From the NCBI GenBank assembly GCA_016934825.1, contig JAFGSB010000024.1, positions 1 to 55,450 of the forward strand: a stretch of 55,450 bases of DNA, in the 5' to 3' direction. Made by a program: the position numbers and the translations under genes. Position 1 is the stretch's first letter; every line of letters begins with the position of its first letter. The notes under the pieces are model-generated. The model worked only from the letters and a program-made list of their open reading frames with translations, was not told where the DNA came from and did not search any database. Shown here piece after piece: positions 1 to 10,121 of the stretch. Source of the stretch: Candidatus Zhuqueibacterota bacterium (GTDB taxonomy: Bacteria > Zhuqueibacterota > Zhuqueibacteria > Residuimicrobiales > Krinioviventaceae).

Positions 1-270
1 ATACTAAAATATTTTAAAAATGTGATTAAAAATAGTAAAATATGAATTCGATTCATCTGTTGTCGATTACTCCCTGGACATTCATATTCTAATTTATATG
101 ATATCCATTGCTCCACTATTAAAAGTACATAATAAAATTCAATAAAGAAAATTATCTTTTTTAATTTTTGCTTTATGCTTTTCTTGATTGAAATTTGAAT
201 TTTAAACTTTAAAAATTAATATGAATTTACTATTTTAATTGAAATTATATTAAATGTCAGTAAAAACGAA
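1..270. other. AT-rich upstream region without a recognised gene
   Basis: Very AT-rich sequence precedes the first protease gene. I see no coding frame of useful length, no hairpin with a T tract and no convincing promoter. It presumably holds the promoter of the protease block. The frame of the first protease is open back to about position 220 but offers no ATG, so its TTG start at 271 is the best available. Confidence 0.5.
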
Positions 271-3102
271 TTGAAAGGTAAAATAATTCACCACATCATA
301 AAAAAGTATACATTTTTATTTATATTATACCCGGTGATTTGTTTATCAATCGCGCCTCCGCAAAACAGTTCTATCGGAATTCCTCCGGATATGTTGGATA
401 ATATTACCCGGGACGCTTATTATTATATGCCCCGGCATGGTTTTATCAAAACGATGCAACATTTCCGCAAGTCAAAGAATATGTTCAATCCGTTACGGAA
501 AACAAACGACGTATTTTCTGTTCAGGCTTCCATTCCGGTATTATGCGCCCGCTATGCCGATGTCGCCGAGGATGAGTGGCCCATATCTTCGCTTCAGGAA
601 ATGTTGTTCGGTATGTGGCCGTCCGGTTCAATGCGTGATTATTATGCTGAGGTGTCATACGGTCAGTTTACCTTAACCGGACGGGTATACGGATGGCTGC
701 AGGTACCCGGCGATAGCGGGTATTATGAAAGAGCAAAGGTACATACAGGACAATTGCTCAAACAGGTGTTGACCGGGTATGACGACACCGTTGATTTCGG
801 CCTCTATGATAATGACGGTCCCGATGGAATACCCAATTCAGGCGATGATGACGGATATGTCGACGTTGTTATATTCGTACATTCCGGTCCCGGAGCAGAG
901 GAAGATGGCGGCCCGGAGATTTGGTCACATTTTTCTCATTACAGCAGTCAGAATGATACTGTTTTTATCACCAATGACAGCCGTAAAGGCGGGGGGAATA
1001 TTCGAATCGATGATTACATGATTGCCCCGGCAATTCAAAATGGAGAAATGGTAAATATAGGGGTGTTCTGTCATGAATTCGGGCATGCGCTGGGATTACC
1101 CGATCTTTACGACAGAGACTACAGTTCGGCCGGAGTGGGCACTTGGTGCATAATGGGCAGCGGCATGTGGGGCGGTGACGGCAATTCATCGGAAACCCCG
1201 AGCCATTTTAGTCCCTGGTGCAAGGAACTGTTAGGGTGGATCACTCCGGTTGTGTTGACCCAAAATCATGATCAGACGGACATCAATTCCGTGGAAACAA
1301 AACCGCTTGTTTATAAACTTTGGGGGAAAGGACAGATTGAACCTTTTGTATACCGGAATCATCTGGGTATCTCGGCCCCGCTTGGCAAAGAATATTTTTT
1401 GATCGAAAACCGGCAAAAGACCGGTTTTGATAAAACTCTGCCTAATTCAGGTTTGCTGATCTGGCATGTGGACAATTCCGTTACGGACAGCTCGGCCAAT
1501 GATAATGAACTGCATAAATTGCTCGATCTGGAAGAAGCTGACGGATTAAATCAGCTTGATTTTATCGGAAACAAAGGAGATGCAGGCGATCCGTTTCCGG
1601 GGACAAGTGATAACAGGATTTTTAGCAGACTAAATACCCCGAACAGCCTCGCTTATGACGGATCGGTCAGTAAGGTCGCCGTATCCGGGATCAGTTCGCC
1701 GGCGGAGATCATGACTGCAAATCTTCAGGTGCTGGCGGATGATATAGAGATAACCGGATACGGCATAGAGGATAAATACGGCAATAAAAACGGTTACGCG
1801 GACCCCGGTGAAACCGTAGACCTTTATGTAAGTATAATTAACAATGGCGGATATATGGAAAAAGTGGACGCCGTGATCACATCCGGCGATCCTTATATCG
1901 AAATTAATACCGGTTCCGTTGTATACGGCAATCTGAACGAAAACGACAGACAAACAAATATGGAGAGTCCTTTTAATATTACGATAGCGGAAAACATTAA
2001 AAAACATCCTGTGCTGCTTGAAATCACATTCATGGGCGATAACGGCTATCGTTCCGGATATGAATTGCTCGTGTACATGGAGAATAACAGGATATTACTT
2101 GTCGACGACAGCATGGGGGAAACCGATGCGAACGGCAAAAGTATTAAAAGTTATTATCAGGAGGCGCTGGATAAAATCGACTACGTACAGTATGATGTAT
2201 GGCTGGTCCACGAACAATTGAATCCGACACGGTTCGTTATGAAGGAATATGGTCTGGTCATCTGGTTTACCGGTTCCCGGGACTTTACTTTTTCATTTAA
2301 TGAAATGGCAAATTTTCGCAACCTGATGTACACAGGCAGAAAATTATTTTTCAGCGGTCAAAATATCGGCAGGCATATGATGACCTCCGGAACCGATGTG
2401 GAGCGCAGTTTTTTTCAGGACTGGATGCACAGCAGATATATCGCCGATAACGTGAACGGCAATTCGATGTTAAAAATTGGCGGCATAACCGGAGATCCGA
2501 TATCGGACAGTTTCAAACCTTTTTTTTACGCCTCCGGGGGAGACGGCGCGGACAATCAGGTGTCTCCCAGTGTGGTTGCGCCCGACGATGAAGCAACGCC
2601 CGTATTTGAATACACCGACGCAGGGAATTCCGTGCAATACGCCGCAATCAAATATGACGGTGATTATAAGCTGGTTTATTTTGCGTTTAGTTTTGAAGCG
2701 ATCAATGATAAAGATTCCGGCGGCGAGTTACGGCGCAATGTAATGGAGAAAGTCATAGACTGGTTTCAGGGAAGTGTTTTAACTGAAACAGCACAGGAAT
2801 CGAAAAACAATGAAATAGTTGCGGATAATTATGTGTTAAATCAAAATTATCCGAATCCGTTTAATTCTGTGACCAACATCACCTGCTATTTGAACAGGAA
2901 AGCTGATATTTCCATAAAGATTTTTGATGTCGGCGGACAGGAAGTGGTAACTCTGGCGGAGGAAGAAAAACAGTCGGGAGAGTATTCTTTTCGCTGGAAC
3001 GGGCTAAACCGCTTTGGCAGGGATGTCGCGTCCGGAATATATTTTTATCGTCTTGTAGTTAATGAATATACGCAAACAAAAAAGATGATTTTGTTACGTT
3101 AG
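271..3102 (+). CDS. Secreted M6-family metalloprotease with type IX sorting domain (first copy)
   Basis: This 943-residue exported zinc protease belongs to the immune inhibitor A-like M6 family. A TTG start with no clear Shine-Dalgarno is followed by a basic n-region and a hydrophobic signal segment (residues 1-30). The zinc motif HEFGH is at residues 268-272, followed by LGLPDLYD and the Met-turn-like CIMGSG. Asp-rich stretches (DNDGPDGIPNSGDDDGY) near residue 190 could bind calcium. A CARDB/Ig-like part is followed, from about residue 607 (ILLVDDS), by a glutamine-amidotransferase-like or ThuA-like fold. From about residue 855 comes a FlgD-like sorting domain ending in KKMILLR. It is probably exported by SecYEG and then type IX secretion and released or surface-bound. 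A close paralogue follows after 55 bases. Substrate unknown. Confidence 0.93.
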   Translation: MKGKIIHHIIKKYTFLFILYPVICLSIAPPQNSSIGIPPDMLDNITRDAYYYMPRHGFIKTMQHFRKSKNMFNPLRKTNDVFSVQASIPVLCARYADVAEDEWPISSLQEMLFGMWPSGSMRDYYAEVSYGQFTLTGRVYGWLQVPGDSGYYERAKVHTGQLLKQVLTGYDDTVDFGLYDNDGPDGIPNSGDDDGYVDVVIFVHSGPGAEEDGGPEIWSHFSHYSSQNDTVFITNDSRKGGGNIRIDDYMIAPAIQNGEMVNIGVFCHEFGHALGLPDLYDRDYSSAGVGTWCIMGSGMWGGDGNSSETPSHFSPWCKELLGWITPVVLTQNHDQTDINSVETKPLVYKLWGKGQIEPFVYRNHLGISAPLGKEYFLIENRQKTGFDKTLPNSGLLIWHVDNSVTDSSANDNELHKLLDLEEADGLNQLDFIGNKGDAGDPFPGTSDNRIFSRLNTPNSLAYDGSVSKVAVSGISSPAEIMTANLQVLADDIEITGYGIEDKYGNKNGYADPGETVDLYVSIINNGGYMEKVDAVITSGDPYIEINTGSVVYGNLNENDRQTNMESPFNITIAENIKKHPVLLEITFMGDNGYRSGYELLVYMENNRILLVDDSMGETDANGKSIKSYYQEALDKIDYVQYDVWLVHEQLNPTRFVMKEYGLVIWFTGSRDFTFSFNEMANFRNLMYTGRKLFFSGQNIGRHMMTSGTDVERSFFQDWMHSRYIADNVNGNSMLKIGGITGDPISDSFKPFFYASGGDGADNQVSPSVVAPDDEATPVFEYTDAGNSVQYAAIKYDGDYKLVYFAFSFEAINDKDSGGELRRNVMEKVIDWFQGSVLTETAQESKNNEIVADNYVLNQNYPNPFNSVTNITCYLNRKADISIKIFDVGGQEVVTLAEEEKQSGEYSFRWNGLNRFGRDVASGIYFYRLVVNEYTQTKKMILLR

Positions 3103-3157
3103 TTTATTATATTTAAACAGGGAAAAAGTTGTTTAATTTTACAGGAATAAAATTGGT

Positions 3158-5968
3158 ATGAAAAAAATCATAATTATAATGTTAATGTTTTTTTTGTTTT
3201 CATCAAGTTACGCTATAGTTCCCCCCAGGAACAAAAATATAAAAATACCGGCTTATATGCTGGAAAATTTGAAAAAGGACCCCGGCTATTATATGCCGAA
3301 AAAGGGACTTCTCAGCCAGGTGAAGCGTTTCCGCGAGCAGAAAAAGGCAAGACGTTTGCTTAACGGCGACATGGCCGATTCTTTTCAGGCCCCTTATTTA
3401 CAGGCCAATATACCGGTATTGTGCGCGCAATATTCGGATGTCGATCCCGAGTGGCCGGTCGCTCAAATGCAGAATAAATTATTCGGCGACTGGTCGACAG
3501 GCTCCATGCGGGATTACTATGATGAAGTGTCATACGGGCAGTTCAAATTAACCGGACAGGTTTACGGGTGGTACAAAGTATCCGGGAATACCGCATATTA
3601 TAATGAAAGAGGTAGTAATGATGACAATATTCATCTGCCGGACCTGCTGCTGGAAGTATTTCAAGCCGCCGATGATTCCATCGATTTCGGACTGTATGAT
3701 AACGACGGTCCGGATGGTATTCCCAATTCCGGCGATGACGACGGCTATGTTGATGTTATTGCCGTAATTCATTCAGGCGGCGGGGGCGAAGAAGGCGGCA
3801 ACGCGATCCATTCTCATTCGTCCCGCTATCCATTTGTGACCAATGACGCGGCGGCGGGAGGCGGTTCCATCACCATCCTGGATTATATTATCCAGCCGGC
3901 AATAGAAAGCAGGCAGATGGTGGAAATCGGCGTATTTTGCCACGAATTCGGTCACGCGCTGGGGTTGCCGGACTTGTATGATGGAGATTACTCATCGGAA
4001 GGAGTCGGCGACTGGTGTTTGATGGCGGGCGGATCATGGGGCGGCGACGGTTCGTCGCCCGAATACCCGGCGCATATGAGTGCCTGGTGCAAGGAACAGA
4101 TGGGGTGGATTGAACCGGTCGTACTGGATAAAAATGTTTATAACCAGCTTATCCCGGCCGTGGTGGATACACCGGTTGTCTACAAGGTCTGGACAAAAGG
4201 GCAGATTGAATATCCTGAAACGAACGAGGTGACCCGTGAATTCGGCAGGGAATATTTTCTGGTAGAAAACCGTCAGCAAACCGGTTTTGACGTCAAATTA
4301 CACAGTTCCGGTTTGCTGATCTGGCATGTCGATAATAATGTTTATAGACGATATTATCCGAATAATAGTGAAGATCATAAATTAGTTGATCTTGAGGAAG
4401 CGGACGCCCGGCGCGATCTCGATTTTACCCGCAACAGGGGAGATGACGGCGATCCCTTCCCGGGTAAATCGGGGAACCGGTTTTTTAACAGGACCAGTAA
4501 TCCCAACAGTCTTGATTATTTTGATGAAGGGACCAAAGTTGGGGTCGGCAATATCAGCGATTCGGCGGATTCCATGTACGCGGACCTGGAAATTATCGCC
4601 AGAGATATTATCTACGAAAGTTATGTGATGAACGACAACACCGGAGACGGCAACGGATTTTTAGACCCGGGAGAAACGGCGCAGTTGATTTTGAAATTAA
4701 AGAATTACGGAGAATCTGTGAACAGCGTGAGCGCTGTTTTAAGGACACAGGACCCGGATATCAGTATCACCGATTCGACTGCCGTTTATTATAATTTGTT
4801 GGAAGACGCGGTTATCGGCAATGAAAGCGATGTATTCGAAATTTCAGCAAGCCCCGAAGCGAAACATCATCCTGTAAAGTGTGTTTTGTCCCTGTCCGGT
4901 GAGGACGGGTACCAAACAGACCTGAACGTGATCGTAATGATGGAAAACATTTTTATCCTGTTAGTGGATGACAGCAGGGGAGAAACGGATGAAAACGGCG
5001 TACCCATTATAAATTATTACACCAATGCACTTAACGAGTTGGAAATAAATTATTATACGCCCTGGTCAACTTTACAAAAAGGTTCTCCGGATATAAACAG
5101 CCTGAAACAATATGGGACGGTTTTATGGTTTACCGCTTCCCAGGCCATGACTTTATCGGCCGATGAACAAGAAACACTGAAAACTTATCTCGCAGAAGGC
5201 GGTGATATGTTTATTTCCGGGCAGAATATCGGCGACGACCTGGTGACCACCGGCAATGAATCAAGTATTCAGTTTTTTGAAAATACGCTGCATGCCAGGC
5301 ATATACAGGACAACGCCACGGATCAGCCGGTCATCATGCTGACCGGCATAGCCGAAGATCCGATCTCCGACGTTTACCGGCCTTACTTTTTTATCGCCGA
5401 GGGAGACGGGGCGAACAACAATACCTCGGCAAGCATCATCGAGCCTGATGAATATGCCTCTCCCGTTTTTAATTATTTCGGCACGGGCCTGATGGGCAAA
5501 AAAGCCGCAATCAAATACAGGGGTGAAGATTATAAACTGGTCTATTTCGCGTTCAGCTTTGAGGCGATAAACGAGTACGGTTCTAAAAATGTAACCCGCA
5601 AAGATGTGCTGGGTAAAGTAATCAACTGGCTGCAGGGTGTCTCGGCGCAGACAGGCGTAGAAAAGTATGAGAAAACAGATAAGGCAGTCCTGGAATTCGC
5701 GCTGCTGCAGAATTATCCCAATCCGTTCAATCCGCAAACGACGATTTCATACCAGATTCCGAAAAAGACAGTGGTGTCAATCGTTGTTTTTGATGTGCTC
5801 GGCAGGGAGATAAAAACACTGGTAGACGGACCTGTTCCGCCCGGCGCCCATGATGTTGTCTGGAACGGTTTGGATAATTTCGGCCGGCAGGCCGCGACCG
5901 GCGTCTATTTTTACCGGATTAACACGGAAAAGTTTTCACAGATCAGAAAGATGATCCTGTTGCGTTAG
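3158..5968 (+). CDS. Secreted M6-family metalloprotease with type IX sorting domain (second copy)
   Basis: This 936-residue tandem paralogue of the preceding gene has the same domain order. A signal peptide begins MKKIIIIMLMFFLF. The M6 catalytic domain has HEFGH at residues 262-266 and LGLPDLYDGDYSSEG. A repeat region follows, then a GATase-like domain from about residue 600 (ILLVDDSRGETD) and a C-terminal FlgD-like sorting domain from about residue 848 (LLQNYPNPFNPQ to KMILLR). The zinc ligands and the Asp-rich loop DNDGPDGIPNSGDDDGY are kept in both copies, so both are probably active. The ATG start is supported by the signal peptide. It is the second gene of the protease run, and the next gene's ribosome binding site lies about 30 bases downstream. 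The duplication is old enough that the copies differ throughout. Confidence 0.94.
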   Translation: MKKIIIIMLMFFLFSSSYAIVPPRNKNIKIPAYMLENLKKDPGYYMPKKGLLSQVKRFREQKKARRLLNGDMADSFQAPYLQANIPVLCAQYSDVDPEWPVAQMQNKLFGDWSTGSMRDYYDEVSYGQFKLTGQVYGWYKVSGNTAYYNERGSNDDNIHLPDLLLEVFQAADDSIDFGLYDNDGPDGIPNSGDDDGYVDVIAVIHSGGGGEEGGNAIHSHSSRYPFVTNDAAAGGGSITILDYIIQPAIESRQMVEIGVFCHEFGHALGLPDLYDGDYSSEGVGDWCLMAGGSWGGDGSSPEYPAHMSAWCKEQMGWIEPVVLDKNVYNQLIPAVVDTPVVYKVWTKGQIEYPETNEVTREFGREYFLVENRQQTGFDVKLHSSGLLIWHVDNNVYRRYYPNNSEDHKLVDLEEADARRDLDFTRNRGDDGDPFPGKSGNRFFNRTSNPNSLDYFDEGTKVGVGNISDSADSMYADLEIIARDIIYESYVMNDNTGDGNGFLDPGETAQLILKLKNYGESVNSVSAVLRTQDPDISITDSTAVYYNLLEDAVIGNESDVFEISASPEAKHHPVKCVLSLSGEDGYQTDLNVIVMMENIFILLVDDSRGETDENGVPIINYYTNALNELEINYYTPWSTLQKGSPDINSLKQYGTVLWFTASQAMTLSADEQETLKTYLAEGGDMFISGQNIGDDLVTTGNESSIQFFENTLHARHIQDNATDQPVIMLTGIAEDPISDVYRPYFFIAEGDGANNNTSASIIEPDEYASPVFNYFGTGLMGKKAAIKYRGEDYKLVYFAFSFEAINEYGSKNVTRKDVLGKVINWLQGVSAQTGVEKYEKTDKAVLEFALLQNYPNPFNPQTTISYQIPKKTVVSIVVFDVLGREIKTLVDGPVPPGAHDVVWNGLDNFGRQAATGVYFYRINTEKFSQIRKMILLR

Positions 5969-6011
5969 GATGATTATAAATTCAGAATATTTTATAATAA
6001 GGAGTGTAAAC

Positions 6012-9000
6012 ATGGTCAGAAACATTGTAGCGGGTAGTATAGCAATATTATTATTTTTAACTTCTCTGTTCCCGGCTGCGGCCGCAACACAGAAAGCAGA
6101 CCCGGCGCCGGTTTTTGAGCCCCGGGATCAAAGTATGGTACAGAATACCGATAATACGGTAAAGATTGTTCCCGGACAGATCATTGTCAAATTTAAGAGT
6201 GACTTTACAAAAGGGACACTGCGAAAAGCGAATAATAATGTAGTGACCGGAGTCCCTTCAATTGACAGTAAGATTATTAAGTGGAACATAAACAAGGTCG
6301 ATAAAATTTTTCCGGAAGAAAAAGCGCCAATTGATCCGGTAATACCCGATCTGTCCCGAATATTTAAATTGCGGTTTCCGGTTTTGCAGGATGTGCATGA
6401 GGTGGCCGAAGAGTTTGCCGCAGATCCGGCGGTGGAATACGCTGAACCGGTATATGCGTACCAGATAGATGTTATGCCGAACGATCCGCGGACAGGCGAT
6501 CAAAAACATTTAGATATCATTAAGATCGCGCAGGCCTGGGAAAAGAGCAAAGGAGATAAAAATGTGGTCATCGGTATTATCGACACCGGTGTGGACTGGC
6601 AGCACGAGGACCTGGCCGCAAATATCCGGGTAAATCCGGGCGAGGATATCAACCATGACGGGGTAATCACCGCCGCCGATGAAAACAATATCGATGACGA
6701 CGGAAACGGATATATAGACGATTTCCGCGGCTGGGATTTTGTGGCTACTGAAACTGCTTCCGGTTTGCCCGATCCGTCCAATGATGAAGACGGCACTGTC
6801 CCGGACAATGATCCGATGGATGTGCAGGGCCACGGCACACACTGCGCCGGCATCGCCTCGGCGGTAACGGACAACGGCGTCGGTATTGCCGGGACAGGCT
6901 GGAATTGCAGTATAATGCCGATCCGGGCCGGGTACAAATATATTGACGACCAGGGCTTTTCAAACGGCACAATTCCATGGGGATATGAAGGTGTGAAATA
7001 CGCCGCGGACAACGGCGCCGATATTATCAGCCTGAGTTGGGGTGGCTCAGCGTCGTTTTTTGGCAGGGATGCGATTGATTATGCATACTATAAAGGAGTA
7101 CTGATCATCGCTGCTGCCGGGAATAGTAATAATGGATCCGGTAATTATTCGGCGCATTATCCATCCGCCTATGATCATGTTGTCTCGGTGGCCGCGACGA
7201 GGTACTGGATCGATAGAAAAGCCGGTTTTTCATTATATCATGAAAGCGTTGATATTTGCGCTCCCGGTGATGCAATTTACAGTACATACCCAAATAATTC
7301 CTATGCGGAAATGGGCGGTACGTCCATGTCTACCCCAATGGTTGCCGGAGTTGCCGGTCTTGTTAAGGCGTTACACCCTGAATGGAGCAACGACAGGGTT
7401 GCACTGCAAATAATAGAAACTGCGGATAATATTGATGATGATAATTCAGATTATTTTGGTTGGCTGGGTTCCGGGCGCATAAATGCCTACCGGGCGCTTA
7501 CGGAAGCCCCTATTCATTTGGTGAATTATATTGTTGATGACGCTGAAAACAGTAATCATAACGGAGTCATTGATTGGGGAGAAACGGCGCAGATTGTTGT
7601 TTCATTACAGGGTATAGCTGAAGATTTCAACAATGTAACATTAAAACTTTTAACAACGGACCCCTATGTGAATATTAACAACAGTATTGTTAACTTGGGC
7701 GCTTTATTGAATGGCCAGATTGTCAATAATGCCGGTGAACCGTTTCTTATTTCAACCAATCCCGACGCGCCAATCGGCCATCAGGTAAATTTAAAACTGG
7801 TGATTGAATCCAACAACGGCGCTTATACCAACGTTAAATTTGTCAAATTCTTTATTCAGCCAATATTCATGGATCATGATATTAATAATGCAAAGTTTAC
7901 TATCACCAGTATAGGCGCCGTTGGATTCAGTGAATACGTAGATACCGGGGCAGAATTTGGCTCCGGATTTAAATATTCAAACAACTATTTTTCATCACTT
8001 TATCATGGTTCGTTATGGGTGGGGACTGATCCGTCTCATGTTTCGGATTGTGCATACGGTAATGATACTTTTGATAATTTTGACTGGATAACCAGCGAGG
8101 GCGGCTTTTTAAGGATGGACAAAACGGATGTGTCGGATCAGGACGGTTTTGCCGTTTTTAACGATTCCCGTTCGGAGAATCCCATCGGTCTCGAAGTAAC
8201 ACAAAACAGTTACGCCTGGGCGTCCGCACCGGATGACGATTATGTAGTTATGGAATACCTGGTAAAAAATACCTCAGGCCAGACTCTGAATAACGTATAT
8301 GTCGGCCTGTATATGGATTGGGATATTGTTGGAAATGATGATGCCTATAATTTTGTGGATTATGATGAAAGTAATAAACTGGGTTACATGAGCGCCCCGG
8401 GAGCGAATTATTTCGGTATAGCCATGTTATATCCCGAACCTTCCTCATACCGGGCGTTGGACCATGAATTGTATGTTTATGGTAATGCGCTTAACGATGC
8501 ATCAAAATATACGTATATGAGTGAAGGATTTAATGTTACTGCAAGTGATCGTCTATTTGACTGGTCGCATGTTCTGTCCACCGGCCCGTTGTCCATTCCT
8601 GCAGGCGGTGAAGAAACGGTAACATTTGCTGTTTTAGGAGGCGATGATCTGGCGGACCTGCAGTTCAATGCGCAGACCGCAAGTGATAAATATTCCGCGC
8701 TTGCCCCCGCGGGTATCCAGATAGTGCACACGCCGCTGAAAGATACCGAGAATACAACCGATCCTTACAAGGTCGAGGCGGAAATAGTGAATCAACTGAG
8801 TAATGTGAACGGCGACTCGGTATTTGTATACTGGCAGGTCGGGGAAGAGGAAAAACTGAGCCGGGCAAAAATGACGGCAACGGGTAATAATATTTTTACC
8901 GGTTATATTCCGGCGCAATCCGAAACGGATGTCCATTATTACATAACGGCCAATGATGATAAAGACCGGGTGGCTTATACTCCGCTCAAAGCCCCGACGA

Positions 9001-10121
9001 CAAAATACACATTTCATGTCGGCACCGACACGGTCAAACCGGAAATCGAGAATGTGACACAACTGCCGAATACGTTTAATACCACCGGACCGTATATAAT
9101 AACCGCAAAAGTCACGGATAATCTTGGCGTAGACATCGAAAACGTAAAATTAAATTACAGCGTGAATGATTCGGAAACCAAATCGGTAACAATGATCCGT
9201 CAGGGCAGTACGGACAATTTTGGTATTGAACTGGAGATCAACCAAACCCTGACCAGCGGCGATGTTATACACTACCAGGTTTCGGCGCAGGATATGGCTG
9301 CGTCACCTAATGTTCGGTTATCGGCAATGTATCAATTTTCAATTGTCAGGGTACTGCTTGTGGATGATTTTGAAGGTACGATTAACAAATGGGACATGGG
9401 ATCGGGCTGGGGGCCGAATTTTTACGCCCACAGCGGCGGCAATGCCATGACGGACAGTCCGGCCGGATATTACGAGCCCAATGCGGATAACCGGCTGACG
9501 CTGCTGGAAACCTATAATATTTCGGGAAAAAGCTCCGCTTATGTATCATATTACTATCTGCATTTTTTCGGTCTCGGCGACTCGGTTTATTTTGAAGTCA
9601 GCGGGGACGGCAGCACGTGGGAAAAATGCAGGGCCTATGGCGGCAACCAGTTTGAATATCTGAAGGATGTTGTTTCCCTGGAACAATTTACAGGCGACAA
9701 AGGTAAATCTGTACGTTTTCGTTTCAGGCTGGTCAGCAATGATGATCTCGATATCAGCGACGGCTTTTACGTGGATGATATTTACATTTATGCCGATACC
9801 GTAGTAACCGCGATTGACAAAGGTGATAAAAACACCCTGCCGCGGAAATTCGCACTGCTGCAGAATTATCCGAACCCGTTCAACCCGCAGACGACCATCA
9901 GTTATGAATTGCCCAAAGACGGCAGGGTAACGGTCGATGTGTTCAGTATATTAGGCGAACATATTACCACACTGGTGGACCGGGAACATAAAGCCGGCCG
10001 TTACAGCATTATATGGAATGGCTTGAATTCCAAAGGTTCACAGGTATCATCGGGCGTTTATTTTTATAAAATTAACAGCGGCTCGTTCACAGACGTGAAA
10101 AAAATGATATTATTAAAGTGA
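6012..10121 (+). CDS. Secreted S8 subtilisin-like protease with type IX sorting domain
   Basis: This exported serine protease has about 1369 residues. I place the start at 6012 because TAAGGAG sits 7 bases upstream and a classic signal peptide (MVRNIVAGSIAILLFLTS) follows. The upstream in-frame ATG at 5970 adds 14 residues and has no binding site. A fervidolysin-like propeptide (PGQIIVKFKSDF) precedes the catalytic domain. The triad is Asp191 (IIDTGVDW), His274 (GHGTHCAG) and Ser438 (GGTSMSTPMVAG). The long C-terminal part looks like CARDB/Ig modules and a jelly-roll segment ending DGFYVDDIYIY. The sorting domain runs from about residue 1281 to the end. The stop overlaps the next start by 4 bases (GTGA), so translation is probably coupled to the C25 protease. 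Confidence 0.95.
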   Translation: MVRNIVAGSIAILLFLTSLFPAAAATQKADPAPVFEPRDQSMVQNTDNTVKIVPGQIIVKFKSDFTKGTLRKANNNVVTGVPSIDSKIIKWNINKVDKIFPEEKAPIDPVIPDLSRIFKLRFPVLQDVHEVAEEFAADPAVEYAEPVYAYQIDVMPNDPRTGDQKHLDIIKIAQAWEKSKGDKNVVIGIIDTGVDWQHEDLAANIRVNPGEDINHDGVITAADENNIDDDGNGYIDDFRGWDFVATETASGLPDPSNDEDGTVPDNDPMDVQGHGTHCAGIASAVTDNGVGIAGTGWNCSIMPIRAGYKYIDDQGFSNGTIPWGYEGVKYAADNGADIISLSWGGSASFFGRDAIDYAYYKGVLIIAAAGNSNNGSGNYSAHYPSAYDHVVSVAATRYWIDRKAGFSLYHESVDICAPGDAIYSTYPNNSYAEMGGTSMSTPMVAGVAGLVKALHPEWSNDRVALQIIETADNIDDDNSDYFGWLGSGRINAYRALTEAPIHLVNYIVDDAENSNHNGVIDWGETAQIVVSLQGIAEDFNNVTLKLLTTDPYVNINNSIVNLGALLNGQIVNNAGEPFLISTNPDAPIGHQVNLKLVIESNNGAYTNVKFVKFFIQPIFMDHDINNAKFTITSIGAVGFSEYVDTGAEFGSGFKYSNNYFSSLYHGSLWVGTDPSHVSDCAYGNDTFDNFDWITSEGGFLRMDKTDVSDQDGFAVFNDSRSENPIGLEVTQNSYAWASAPDDDYVVMEYLVKNTSGQTLNNVYVGLYMDWDIVGNDDAYNFVDYDESNKLGYMSAPGANYFGIAMLYPEPSSYRALDHELYVYGNALNDASKYTYMSEGFNVTASDRLFDWSHVLSTGPLSIPAGGEETVTFAVLGGDDLADLQFNAQTASDKYSALAPAGIQIVHTPLKDTENTTDPYKVEAEIVNQLSNVNGDSVFVYWQVGEEEKLSRAKMTATGNNIFTGYIPAQSETDVHYYITANDDKDRVAYTPLKAPTTKYTFHVGTDTVKPEIENVTQLPNTFNTTGPYIITAKVTDNLGVDIENVKLNYSVNDSETKSVTMIRQGSTDNFGIELEINQTLTSGDVIHYQVSAQDMAASPNVRLSAMYQFSIVRVLLVDDFEGTINKWDMGSGWGPNFYAHSGGNAMTDSPAGYYEPNADNRLTLLETYNISGKSSAYVSYYYLHFFGLGDSVYFEVSGDGSTWEKCRAYGGNQFEYLKDVVSLEQFTGDKGKSVRFRFRLVSNDDLDISDGFYVDDIYIYADTVVTAIDKGDKNTLPRKFALLQNYPNPFNPQTTISYELPKDGRVTVDVFSILGEHITTLVDREHKAGRYSIIWNGLNSKGSQVSSGVYFYKINSGSFTDVKKMILLK

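Noticed and set aside
5970-6011. Longer start for the first S8 protease.
   Set aside because: The ATG at 6012 has TAAGGAG at the right distance and begins a signal peptide, while 5970 has neither.
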